Shown here: in pieces, positions 1 through 7,413 of the stretch
Numbering within the stretch: position 1 is the first letter of the stretch
Layout of the letters: each line of letters begins with the position of its first letter
Made by a program: the position numbers and the translations under genes
The notes under the pieces: generated by a model
What the model saw: the letters and a program-made list of their open reading frames with translations, nothing else
Databases searched by the model: none
What the model was told of the DNA's origin: nothing
Source: CAYGZA01 sp964354135
GTDB lineage: Bacteria > Planctomycetota > Planctomycetia > Pirellulales > Thermoguttaceae
Direction: 5' to 3'
DNA length: 32,428 nucleotides
NCBI GenBank assembly: GCA_964354135.1
Contig: CAYGZA010000028.1
Coordinates: forward strand, 1-32,428

Positions 1-72
1 AAGAAGGTCATATTGCCGCTGGACTACGTCCTGGCGGTCAACGGCCCGTGGATCGGCGACCCGTGGTCGTGA
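1..72 (+). CDS. C-terminal fragment of a truncated protein
   Basis: Frame 1 is open from the window edge to a TGA at 70-72 and encodes the last 23 residues of a protein, ending in VNGPWIGDPWS. The start and nearly all of the gene lie outside the window, so no function can be assigned. A G-rich tandem repeat begins six bases after the stop. The next gene is on the opposite strand and converges with this one. Confidence 0.6.
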   Translation, partial: KKVILPLDYVLAVNGPWIGDPWS

Positions 73-77
73 GAAGA

Positions 78-108
78 GGGGTTAGGGTTCAGGGACTAGG
101 GACTAGGG
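78..108 (+). repeat. G-rich tandem repeat after a stop codon (G-quadruplex motif)
   Basis: Five runs of three or four G (78-81, 85-87, 92-94, 99-101, 106-108) are separated by three- or four-base spacers of the types TTA, TTCA and ACTA. This fits the G3+N1-7 quadruplex pattern. The tract lies on the coding strand of the truncated gene, six bases after its stop. Similar tracts follow thiG (14796) and the ThuA gene (6524). Confidence 0.6.
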
Positions 109-140
109 ATCAGGAGCCAAGTATCGGCACGTGCGTCGGC

Positions 141-2669
141 TCAGCGTGAAACTCGCCTGTATTCAACCACCACCGAGCCGGGGCGCTCGTCAATGTCGAT
201 CCTCAGCCGCTGGAGTTGCGTCCCTTTCATTCGCACCGGCGGCGACGGCTCGTAGCCCGGCGAGCGCACGACTTCGTACTCCGCCGCCGGGTCGATCGCC
301 CGCAGCTCTGCCGTGAAGCCCGAGTACGGCGAGCGATCCCGGCGGAAAGCGATCACCATGCCGTCCTGCTCTTCGCCACGGTGATATTGCAGGACGCACC
401 AGTCCTTCGGGCTGGTGGACAGGTCGGCCAGCGTGTAGAAGTCGCCGAAGTAGTACTTGCGGAGCCGCTTTCCTTCCGCAATCCCCTTTTTCAACAGCTC
501 GCGGGGATAGTCCGCGGGCCGGCAATCCTCGCAGAAGGCGATCCCGGCGTTGAAGCCGCTGCGGAAATGGTACGGGCCGGCGCCCATCTGGCCGCTCACG
601 CTCAGCGGCACGTAGCGGCTCAAGCCGGCCGTCATCACCTGGTTTTGGAGGGCGGCCTGGTCGAAGTTGTGCTCATTGAGCGGTCCGATCGTGGCGTCGG
701 TCCGCCAGAGCGGGATCGAGCGGGAGCAGGTTTCCAGGTCAATCCGCCGCCCGCCGCTTGCGCAGTTGTCGATTGCCAGGTGCGGGTGCGCGGCCAGGAT
801 GTCGTCCCACATCCGGTACAAGCCCTCGATGTAGCGGATTTCGGCCATCCCGACGCGGTTCGGGTCCCTCTTGTCCAGGAACTGCCAGAAGGTGAGCGGG
901 TCGATGTTGTAGTCAATCCGCAGCCAAGCGAGCCGGTACTGCTTGATGACCTCGATGAGATAGTTCGTGAGATACTCGCGGGCCGCGGGAATGCCCAGGT
1001 TGATGTGCCCGCTCCCGTCGCCGGCCGGCGAGATGACCCATTCGGGATGTTCTTTGGCCAGGTGCGTCCCCGGGGCCACGCGCTCCGGCTCGAACCACAT
1101 CAGGAACCCCATGCCGGCCGCGCCGGCCGCATCGCCGATCGGCCGCAGGCCGCGGGGGAAGCGGTCCGGCGGCTCGGCCCGCCGGATCGGGAACCCGTAG
1201 TGGCCCATGCCGGCGGGAAAGCCGTCCCGCGTCCAGTAGGCATCGAGCCAGAAGACCTCGAAGCCGAGGCCCTTGAGCGACTCGAGGTGCGAAAGGACGC
1301 TAGCCTCGGTGCTATTGTTCAACTCATAAAACGACGTGGTCAAGTGTGCAATCGGCGGCGTGACCGGCCGGCCGCCAATCCGCGGCGCGACGTGCGCGAG
1401 CATCAGCCGGCGGAACCGGTTGTAGCCCGCGAACGGGTCGCTGCCGGACCAGAACAGTTGGAGGATCCGCGGGCTGCGGACGCTCTCGCCGGGCGCGAGC
1501 GAGAGGTGCATCGTCTGCATTCCGGCCGAGAGGCGGAGGGCCCCGTCCTTGGCCCGCTCGACTTTGGCCGCCCATTGGCCCGACCAGCCGATGGCTGCGA
1601 TCGCGCCGCCGCCGTCCCACTGGAGGTTGAAGAAGGGCGAGGCGCCCGAGGAGGAACGGCCGCCCGCCGGCGCAAAGACGATCTCACGGCCCGGCGATAC
1701 GGGATCCTCCAACGGCATCCAATCGTCCACCTGGCATGGGCTGCCGACCAGGCGGTGCAGCGTTGCGGCGCTGCCGAGCCCCGGCTTGACCGCAAGGTCC
1801 ACCGCCTTGACCTGCTCGAGGATCGGCGTGGGCTTGGCGCCTTTGTTGGCAAAGTGCAGCGTCCACTCGACCGCGGGCGTATCGAGATAGAGCGTGGCGA
1901 CGGCGCGGACTTCCAGGCCCGTGTCGGGATCGAAGAGCGTCAGTGCGCGACGGCGCCTTGTGGGGTCGAGCTGTTCCTCCTTGACCGCACGTTGGCAGCG
2001 GCCCAGAAGCTCGCCGGAGGGCTTGCCTCCGTAGATGAACGAGAAGGGCAACTCAGTGCCGATCTCACCGTGCCGGGCCAGGTCGTCGAGCCAGAGTTCC
2101 GTGCCGTCTTCGAGCACGACGCGGGCGTCGGCCCAGTCGCCCTGGTCCCAGCCGCGGCCGTCGCCGCCTTCGTCCACGATCAGGTCGAACTGACGGGCGC
2201 CTTTGAGCGGCACGTCGATCTTCTGCATCCCGTCCGCGGGGCGGAGCACCTTCGTGGCGAAGACGTCCTTGCCGCCGGCGGCGACGTGGAATTCCGACGA
2301 CGCCGGCGTGCCGTCCACGTTGCGGTCCAGGCCGACGTCGGCGACGAACCGTGCCGCCGGCTTGGCGAGCACGACCCGCAGCACGCTGTGCGAATTGACG
2401 CCGATGCCCCGCGTGTACACCTTGTTGCCGAGCCGGAGCGGGCCGCCGAACGCGCACCGCCCGACCTTGGTGTCACCGGCCCCTCCCTCGTGGACGAGGA
2501 TGAGCCGGTCGGCGGCCGGCGGCGGTGTCTGCGTCTCGGCGAATACCTGCTCGAACCAGCGGCGATGGAACTCGGGTCCGGCCGTTGACTCGTCCGCAAG
2601 GCATGACGCACCTATGACCAATAATCCCCCGAGGGCAGCAGTGGCGCAATAGAGAGTACGTCGCATCAT
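141..2669 (-). CDS. exported NPCBM-GH36 alpha-galactosidase-like glycoside hydrolase
   Basis: An 842-residue protein that probably hydrolyses alpha-galactosides outside the cytoplasm. The ATG at 2669 is chosen over in-frame starts further upstream because AGGAG lies eight bases before it and a hydrophobic signal peptide follows (residues 5-25). Residues about 55-195 form an NPCBM-like carbohydrate-binding domain (GIGVNSHS, DVGLDRNVDG, FDLIVDEGGDG). A beta-sandwich and then a TIM barrel follow. The barrel has WLDAYW, MWFEPE, LRIDYN with the predicted nucleophile Asp586, the family motif NCASGGRRID (635-644), and LWRTD with the predicted acid/base Asp658. Order and motifs match GH36/melibiase. 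It is the last gene of a minus-strand run with the GH38-like gene 78 bp upstream. Alpha-N-acetylgalactosaminidase activity cannot be excluded. Confidence 0.9.
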   Translation of the reverse strand: MMRRTLYCATAALGGLLVIGASCLADESTAGPEFHRRWFEQVFAETQTPPPAADRLILVHEGGAGDTKVGRCAFGGPLRLGNKVYTRGIGVNSHSVLRVVLAKPAARFVADVGLDRNVDGTPASSEFHVAAGGKDVFATKVLRPADGMQKIDVPLKGARQFDLIVDEGGDGRGWDQGDWADARVVLEDGTELWLDDLARHGEIGTELPFSFIYGGKPSGELLGRCQRAVKEEQLDPTRRRRALTLFDPDTGLEVRAVATLYLDTPAVEWTLHFANKGAKPTPILEQVKAVDLAVKPGLGSAATLHRLVGSPCQVDDWMPLEDPVSPGREIVFAPAGGRSSSGASPFFNLQWDGGGAIAAIGWSGQWAAKVERAKDGALRLSAGMQTMHLSLAPGESVRSPRILQLFWSGSDPFAGYNRFRRLMLAHVAPRIGGRPVTPPIAHLTTSFYELNNSTEASVLSHLESLKGLGFEVFWLDAYWTRDGFPAGMGHYGFPIRRAEPPDRFPRGLRPIGDAAGAAGMGFLMWFEPERVAPGTHLAKEHPEWVISPAGDGSGHINLGIPAAREYLTNYLIEVIKQYRLAWLRIDYNIDPLTFWQFLDKRDPNRVGMAEIRYIEGLYRMWDDILAAHPHLAIDNCASGGRRIDLETCSRSIPLWRTDATIGPLNEHNFDQAALQNQVMTAGLSRYVPLSVSGQMGAGPYHFRSGFNAGIAFCEDCRPADYPRELLKKGIAEGKRLRKYYFGDFYTLADLSTSPKDWCVLQYHRGEEQDGMVIAFRRDRSPYSGFTAELRAIDPAAEYEVVRSPGYEPSPPVRMKGTQLQRLRIDIDERPGSVVVEYRRVSR

Positions 2670-2694
2670 GGCGAGGGCTCCTGTAAGTGTCCTG

Positions 2695-2717
2695 GTGCCC
2701 ATGCTCCGCGTGGGCAC
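2695..2717. repeat. small palindrome between two glycosidase genes
   Basis: A perfect 7-bp stem (GTGCCCA at 2695-2701, TGGGCAC at 2711-2717) with a 9-base loop lies in the 78-bp gap between the GH38-like stop and the GH36 start. It has no U-tract, so it is more likely a dispersed intergenic palindrome or mRNA-processing element than a terminator. Confidence 0.5.
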
Positions 2718-2747
2718 GCACTGCGTTGGCACGAGAACCTTGGGCGA

Positions 2748-5312
2748 TCACGGCTTGTACAACCGCCGGATGAAGATCGGGTTTTCCCGGAGCGCCGGCT
2801 GGATGATGACCTGCGGCTCGGCCAGCAGCGTTTCGGCAAGGTCGTCGGCCGCGGAAGCGTCAAGCTTGTCGCGCCACACCAGGTCGAACTGGAACTCCAT
2901 CACGCCGTGGCTGTCGCCGACGAAGTTGGTGTACCACAAGTTATTGAACGCCATCGCCAGAATGCGGTGCATCGCTTCGGGCGGGTCCTTGCGCCGGGCC
3001 AGAACCTGCTGGCTCCCGAAGGTCACCAGCGGCGCATCGCGGCTCACCCAGAGCCAGTGGCCGTCCGGCGTCGCATAGAGGATCCAACTGTCGATGGCGA
3101 AGTAGTCGCGGCAGGTCCCGGGCAACTGGTCCTCAAACGGCACGAACGGCACTCCGCCGCAACTGGTCCGCGGCATGACCTTTTCGCAGGGCAGGGTGCA
3201 AGCGACGAAGAACGCCTCCGGGCCCTCGAAGGAGGTCCGGTTCAGCCGCAGTGTCACTCGGCCCCTGGGCTCGCGCTTCCAGACCTCCAATTGCCGCGTG
3301 GCCCACGCGAGCCGTGGATGCCGGAGCGCCTGCTTGTAGACAAACGCGTGTGGGTCCTCTTGCACCGTGGCCTTCCCGTCGGCGACAGCCGTGATTTCAT
3401 CGAGCTTCTCCTTGCGCAGTTGTTCCCGTCGCGCCGGATCGGCGCCCCAGACGTCCCGGGCGGCCCACCTCGGGGCAAAGCCCTTCACGCCCACGGAGAG
3501 GAAATCGCCCAGGCCCGGCAGGAAGAGCGGCTTCTTCATCCCCGGCCACGCGATCCCGCTGGGCCACCCCGCCGCATCGACTTGGACGGAAGGACCGGGC
3601 GACTGCCGAGCGACGGTCTCGGTCGCCTCCCGCGTGGTCAGCCGCAGGTTTCGGACCGCCTTGCCGTCCAGCTTTTCCATCCAGAACTTCGCCACTTGCC
3701 GCGGGGCATTGTCGGGAAAGGTGGCGGCGGTGTTCTCCCGCGTCATTTCGCCCGGCTCTTTCGGCGGCGTGAACGGGCGGAGCCCGGGCTCGAAATCGAG
3801 CTGCCATCGTTTGCCCGACTGCGGGTCTTCGACCGAGCGGTAATCCTCGCGGAGGGCCGTGACGGGCATCCGCACCCAGCCGCTCCACTCAAGCGGCGCA
3901 CTGTTGGCCACGTAGAGCCCTTCGCCTTCCCGGATCAGCCGTGTGCGGACCCGCTGCGACAGGAGCCACTCCGCCCGGGCCAGCGGCCGCCAGGCGAAGG
4001 CGGCCTTTTCGTCGAACTGCCCTTGGGTGTCGAGGCCATAGGGCAAGGCGACGCTGTTGCTGGAGCCCCACGTGTGCTCGTCGAAGAGGCAGAGGTCCTT
4101 GCGGAGCTCGTCGATGGTGCGGCGTGCGCCCTGGTCCAGTTCACCCCAGAGCGGCGACTCGGCCGCCGCGATCAGGCGCTTGGCCAAGCGGCTGGCGGCC
4201 ACTTCGCGAGGCGCCGACGCGGTCCCGTTGGCCCACCAGTCGGTCCACTCGCCGGTGTACTCGGGGAGCTTCGCGCCGACCGCGTCTTCCAGCCCCTTGA
4301 GTGCCACCGAGGCCGTCGTCAGCCGCACGCTGGGCCTCAGCCCGAGCCGGTTCCACGCGGCCACGAAGTCGGCCAGCAGGAGGAGCGGCGGATCGTTGTC
4401 GATCCGCCACTGGTTGGTGATCGAGAGCACGAGCACGGGATACGAGTATCCTTCGGCCTCAAGTTGCTTGAGCCGCTCCGTGAGGTGCCGATGGGCCTTT
4501 CGCACCGAGGCCTCGTCGCCGGCCAAGAAGTCGCCGGCGCGCGGCGGCCGATAGCGGGTGTCGCTCGCGCGGGGCACCGGCCCGCGACGCCATTCCACCG
4601 GCTCGAAGAACCAGTAGCCCGCGGGATACGAGTAGCACAGGTACACGAACAGGCGCCGCCCGTCGGGCATCTTCCACCAGAAGGCCGAAGGGCGTTGGAA
4701 CGGGGCCCCGCCGCTGTCCTCGTTGATGCCGCTCATCAGGCGGCGGACGCCGCGGTCCAGAAGCGCGATCGCCCCGGCACGCGGCACGCCGTTCACGTCG
4801 TTCTGGATCGCCGCCTGCGGACGGAACTTCTGCCAGAGGTCTTCGGGAAGCCAGTGGAGCATGGTCTGCCACTGACGGCGGTCCAGGAAAGGAGTGTTGT
4901 TGAGCGGCAGGGCCGAGATTTCGAGCTGCCCCGAGGCAATGGCCTTGAGGAACTCCTCGCACCGCTCGGGCGTGGCCGCCTGCCACCAGTCGAGCACGGC
5001 CACGGTCGTCTCGGCGGTCCAACAGAAGCGTGCCTCGGGCGGCCGGTCGCGCGTGGCCAGCACGCCGTCCAGCGCAATGTCCAGGTACCGCTTCTGCAGC
5101 TCCCGGCACACGACCGGATGGTCGGTGAAACCGTAGTCGGTGTGCGAGACGTGGACCAGGTCAATGTGCCGGACGCCGGTCTTCTTGTCCTCCTTGGCAC
5201 CTTCAGCAGCCCGGGCCGGCGGGGCAAGGAGGAAAGCAGCGGTTGAGAGCACCAACCCCCATCGTGCTGCAGACCCCCGGACGAAGAGCTTCGCGTCGAG
5301 ACGGGTGGACAT
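2748..5312 (-). CDS. exported GH38/alpha-mannosidase-like protein
   Basis: An 854-residue protein. The reading frame stays open far upstream through the neighbouring gene, but the ATG at 5312 has AGGAAAGGG just before it and starts a signal peptide (hydrophobic stretch about 19-36, ending ARA). The mature N-terminus has HVSHTDYGFTDHP. His57 and Asp59 match the HxD zinc ligands of GH38, and Asp172 in QNDVNG sits where the GH38 nucleophile is expected. The rest fits a helical middle plus C-terminal beta domains. Overall similarity suggests the DUF5054-type branch of the GH38 fold, so alpha-mannosidase activity is probable rather than sure. It lies 77 bp downstream of an exported unknown gene and 78 bp upstream of GH36, probably in one operon. 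Confidence 0.82.
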   Translation of the reverse strand: MSTRLDAKLFVRGSAARWGLVLSTAAFLLAPPARAAEGAKEDKKTGVRHIDLVHVSHTDYGFTDHPVVCRELQKRYLDIALDGVLATRDRPPEARFCWTAETTVAVLDWWQAATPERCEEFLKAIASGQLEISALPLNNTPFLDRRQWQTMLHWLPEDLWQKFRPQAAIQNDVNGVPRAGAIALLDRGVRRLMSGINEDSGGAPFQRPSAFWWKMPDGRRLFVYLCYSYPAGYWFFEPVEWRRGPVPRASDTRYRPPRAGDFLAGDEASVRKAHRHLTERLKQLEAEGYSYPVLVLSITNQWRIDNDPPLLLLADFVAAWNRLGLRPSVRLTTASVALKGLEDAVGAKLPEYTGEWTDWWANGTASAPREVAASRLAKRLIAAAESPLWGELDQGARRTIDELRKDLCLFDEHTWGSSNSVALPYGLDTQGQFDEKAAFAWRPLARAEWLLSQRVRTRLIREGEGLYVANSAPLEWSGWVRMPVTALREDYRSVEDPQSGKRWQLDFEPGLRPFTPPKEPGEMTRENTAATFPDNAPRQVAKFWMEKLDGKAVRNLRLTTREATETVARQSPGPSVQVDAAGWPSGIAWPGMKKPLFLPGLGDFLSVGVKGFAPRWAARDVWGADPARREQLRKEKLDEITAVADGKATVQEDPHAFVYKQALRHPRLAWATRQLEVWKREPRGRVTLRLNRTSFEGPEAFFVACTLPCEKVMPRTSCGGVPFVPFEDQLPGTCRDYFAIDSWILYATPDGHWLWVSRDAPLVTFGSQQVLARRKDPPEAMHRILAMAFNNLWYTNFVGDSHGVMEFQFDLVWRDKLDASAADDLAETLLAEPQVIIQPALRENPIFIRRLYKP

Positions 5313-5389
5313 CGGTGGCCCTTTCCTGCGGACTTTTGATCGAGTCGTCACGTTCGTGGTCCTGCCACGCGACCGGGACCGAAACGCGC

Positions 5390-6343
5390 TCACTTCTTCC
5401 GCTCTTCGAGATACTCGGCATAGAGCTCGACGGCCTGCCGGTCGGCGATCTTCCGTCCGACGACCAACCTCGCGTCGGCCTGCGCCGTCTGGCCGGCCTT
5501 CACTTCGCGGCCGAAGAGCGACAAGTAGAGCGACTGGTGCCCGGCCACGCCGTCGGGCGGCGTCTTGTTGTACGGCGTGGCGATGGCGAAGCAGTCTTCC
5601 GGCGGGGACATCAGGATCGCCGACACCCCGCTCTTGTCGTCCGTGCGCACCGCCATCGGCGCCGCCAGATGGCGCGTGACGGACCACTGCACCGGGTTGG
5701 GCGGGAACTCCCAGCGGCGGTCGAAGATCATCTGCGCCGCCCGGCGATCCCGCGGAAACATCAGGTACGTGCCGTCGACCAGCGGGTTCACGTCGGCGGG
5801 CAGGAGCTCCGGCTTGCCCCCGGCGAACATGCTCGGCTTCACGTAAACCAGGGCTCGAAAGCCCGGTGAGAAGTAGCTCGACAAAAAGACCTCGAACCCC
5901 GGCATGTCCTTCTGCGGCCGGACGACGGTCTGGACGTCCAGCGTCTCGGGCCGGCTCCAGCGGTAGACGGCGGTCATCTCCAGCGGGTGCTGCGGGGCCG
6001 GCGGAAAGGAGATTTCCAGGGCCCCGTCGGGCAGGAGCCTGGTCGCCGTGGGCCAATCGCGGGCGGCGTCGCCGTGGCGGGCGTCCGTCGAGAAGACCCG
6101 GTAGTAGCTGAAGATGCCCGGCAAGCCGCCGCCGTGGGCCACCTCGACACCCGAGGCGACGTGTACCAGCTCGACGATCCCCTGCGACCCGCCGCCGGTG
6201 CGGATCTTGCCCCGCAGGGCGCCGGTGTCGAACGCGTAGTGCCCGGTCCCGGCCGGCTTGAACGCCAGATCCGGCGGAGCGGCGCCGGCCGAGGTCGCGA
6301 TCAGAAAGAACAGCGCTGCGGAAACCAGGCAGAGTCGCATCAT
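5390..6343 (-). CDS. secreted protein of unknown function, first gene of glycosidase operon
   Basis: A 317-residue protein with a clear signal peptide (MMRLCLVSAALFFLIATSAGA). The start at 6343 was chosen because the signal peptide begins there and GAGG lies close upstream. The mature part is rich in beta-strand-like segments (YAFDTGALRGKIRTGGG, MTAVYRWSRPETLDVQTVV, SLYLSLFGREVKAGQ) and ends in a charged helix. No catalytic motif is recognisable. The fold may resemble the beta-sandwich accessory domains of glycosidases, which is inference from strand pattern and context only. It precedes the GH38-like and GH36 genes on the same strand, so a role in handling the same glycan is likely. Confidence 0.8.
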   Translation of the reverse strand: MMRLCLVSAALFFLIATSAGAAPPDLAFKPAGTGHYAFDTGALRGKIRTGGGSQGIVELVHVASGVEVAHGGGLPGIFSYYRVFSTDARHGDAARDWPTATRLLPDGALEISFPPAPQHPLEMTAVYRWSRPETLDVQTVVRPQKDMPGFEVFLSSYFSPGFRALVYVKPSMFAGGKPELLPADVNPLVDGTYLMFPRDRRAAQMIFDRRWEFPPNPVQWSVTRHLAAPMAVRTDDKSGVSAILMSPPEDCFAIATPYNKTPPDGVAGHQSLYLSLFGREVKAGQTAQADARLVVGRKIADRQAVELYAEYLEERKK

Positions 6344-6406
6344 CACCTCGCACGAAGAAGAAGCCGGTGAGCCACGCTGGAAACACGGAGGGCTTGTCGC
6401 GGCAAA

Positions 6407-6467
6407 GCCGCAGCCCAACAGACTTCCGAAGTCTCCAAGACTCCGGAAGTCTCCGCGGAAGTCTGCG
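6407..6467 (+). repeat. dispersed GACTTCCGAAGTC repeat, copy 1
   Basis: A 61-base element between two minus-strand genes. It starts with GCCGCAGCC and contains near-palindromes GACTTCCGAAGTC (6421-6433) and GACTCCGGAAGTC (6439-6451), then a third half-site CGGAAGTC. The reverse complement of 11477-11537 aligns to it without gaps at 49 of 61 positions. A third, shorter relative is at 22905. Confidence 0.65.
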
Positions 6468-6478
6468 CGGGACGCTCG

Positions 6479-6524
6479 CCCCTCGCCCCTCGTCCCTAGC
6501 CCCTCGTCCCTAGCTCCTGGTCCC
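6479..6524 (-). repeat. G-rich tandem repeat that supplies the stop codon of the ThuA gene
   Basis: On the minus strand this reads as repeated units of the type CTAGGGACGAGGGG. C-runs on the plus strand are at 6479-6482, 6486-6489, 6494-6496, 6500-6503, 6508-6510 and 6522-6524. The TAG stop of the ThuA gene lies inside a CTAGGGA unit, so the repeat ends the reading frame. The tract fits a G-quadruplex pattern in the transcript 3' end. Confidence 0.6.
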
Positions 6525-7285
6525 TAGCCCCTCGTCTTTCTTGCCGCCCACTGGATTCCCTGGTGGACGAGCTTCTGGTAGGCCGGGTTGGCGTAGGCCT
6601 TGCCGTCGTGGCCGAGCATCAGGTAGAAGACCCGGCTCTTGCCGTACCTGGTGACCCAGGCCAGTTGGCCGGGCGCGTTCTTCGGGTGGTCGGTCTTCAG
6701 CAAGACCCTGGTCTTCGGTGAGACCCAGTAACCGCTGTAGGTCTCGTCGTGGATCTGGAAGTCCTCCACGCCCTTGGTGATCGGGTGCTCTTTGTTGACG
6801 ACCGTAACCTTCACTTCCTGGTCGTGGTCCCAGCCCGACTGCTTGTGCTTGACGCCGTCCAGCTCCGTCGGCTTGATGAAGAACTTCCCGCCGATGATGT
6901 TGCGGTACTCGGCCCAATCGGCATGGCCGCCGAGGTTGTGGTGCAGGGAGACCACGCCGATCCCCTGGTTGAGCAGCTCGACGAACGCCTTCTGTTGCTC
7001 GGGCGTGATGCCGGGGGCCATGTCGTACATGACGATCACGTCGTAGTCCTTCTGCAGCCCCGGCTTCAAGAGGGCGGCATCCTTGCGGATGTCGATCTTG
7101 GTCCACTGCACGTCGGGCATGGCGTTGAAGACCGCGTCGAACGCCGGCACCTCGTAGTCGTGGCCGCCGACGGTCAACAAAACGCGAATCTTCCCCTCCT
7201 TGGCCGGTTCGGCCGCTCGCGCCGGCCGGGCCACGACTCCCACGACGACCGCCAGAACAAACGCCAGACAGCTCAGACGCTTCAT
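6524..7285 (-). CDS. exported ThuA-domain (class I glutamine amidotransferase-like) protein
   Basis: A 253-residue protein with a signal peptide (residues 1-24, ending ARPARA). Two ATGs are close together. AAGGAG abuts the first (7291) but is six bases from the second (7285), so the second is preferred. The mature part is a single ThuA-like domain: VLLTVGGHDYE (35-45), VIVMYDMAPGITPEQ (83-97), GIGVVSLHHNLGGHADW (108-124), HPITKGVEDFQIHDETY (167-183) and a C-terminal GRVFY-like strand followed by LGHDGKAY. ThuA proteins are linked to trehalose and other sugar use, but their reaction is unsettled. In planctomycetes they are common and often exported. It ends inside a G-rich repeat. Confidence 0.88.
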   Translation of the reverse strand: MKRLSCLAFVLAVVVGVVARPARAAEPAKEGKIRVLLTVGGHDYEVPAFDAVFNAMPDVQWTKIDIRKDAALLKPGLQKDYDVIVMYDMAPGITPEQQKAFVELLNQGIGVVSLHHNLGGHADWAEYRNIIGGKFFIKPTELDGVKHKQSGWDHDQEVKVTVVNKEHPITKGVEDFQIHDETYSGYWVSPKTRVLLKTDHPKNAPGQLAWVTRYGKSRVFYLMLGHDGKAYANPAYQKLVHQGIQWAARKTRG

Positions 7286-7413
7286 AACCATCTCCTTCAC
7301 AAGAGCTCGACCCAATGGCTGCACGAAACCCGCCCTGCAACGGACACTGTACGTGGCCTCCGGGCCGCAGTCAAGAGTCGCCCCGGCAGATCGTGGCAGG
7401 ACGGACGCCGAAG

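Noticed and set aside
216..2588. 790-codon open frame on the plus strand opposite the GH36 gene
   Set aside because: GC-rich antisense shadow. It is rich in Arg, Ala, Val and Glu, has no domain pattern, and the minus strand encodes a protein with clear catalytic motifs.
2907..5246. 779-codon open frame on the plus strand opposite the GH38-like gene
   Set aside because: Shadow of the minus-strand enzyme; no motifs, and no ribosome-binding site.
2748..6386. One 1212-codon minus-strand frame as a single fused protein
   Set aside because: The N-terminal part is out of frame with the secreted-protein gene at 5390-6343 and has shadow-like composition. A ribosome-binding site and signal peptide mark a separate start at 5312.
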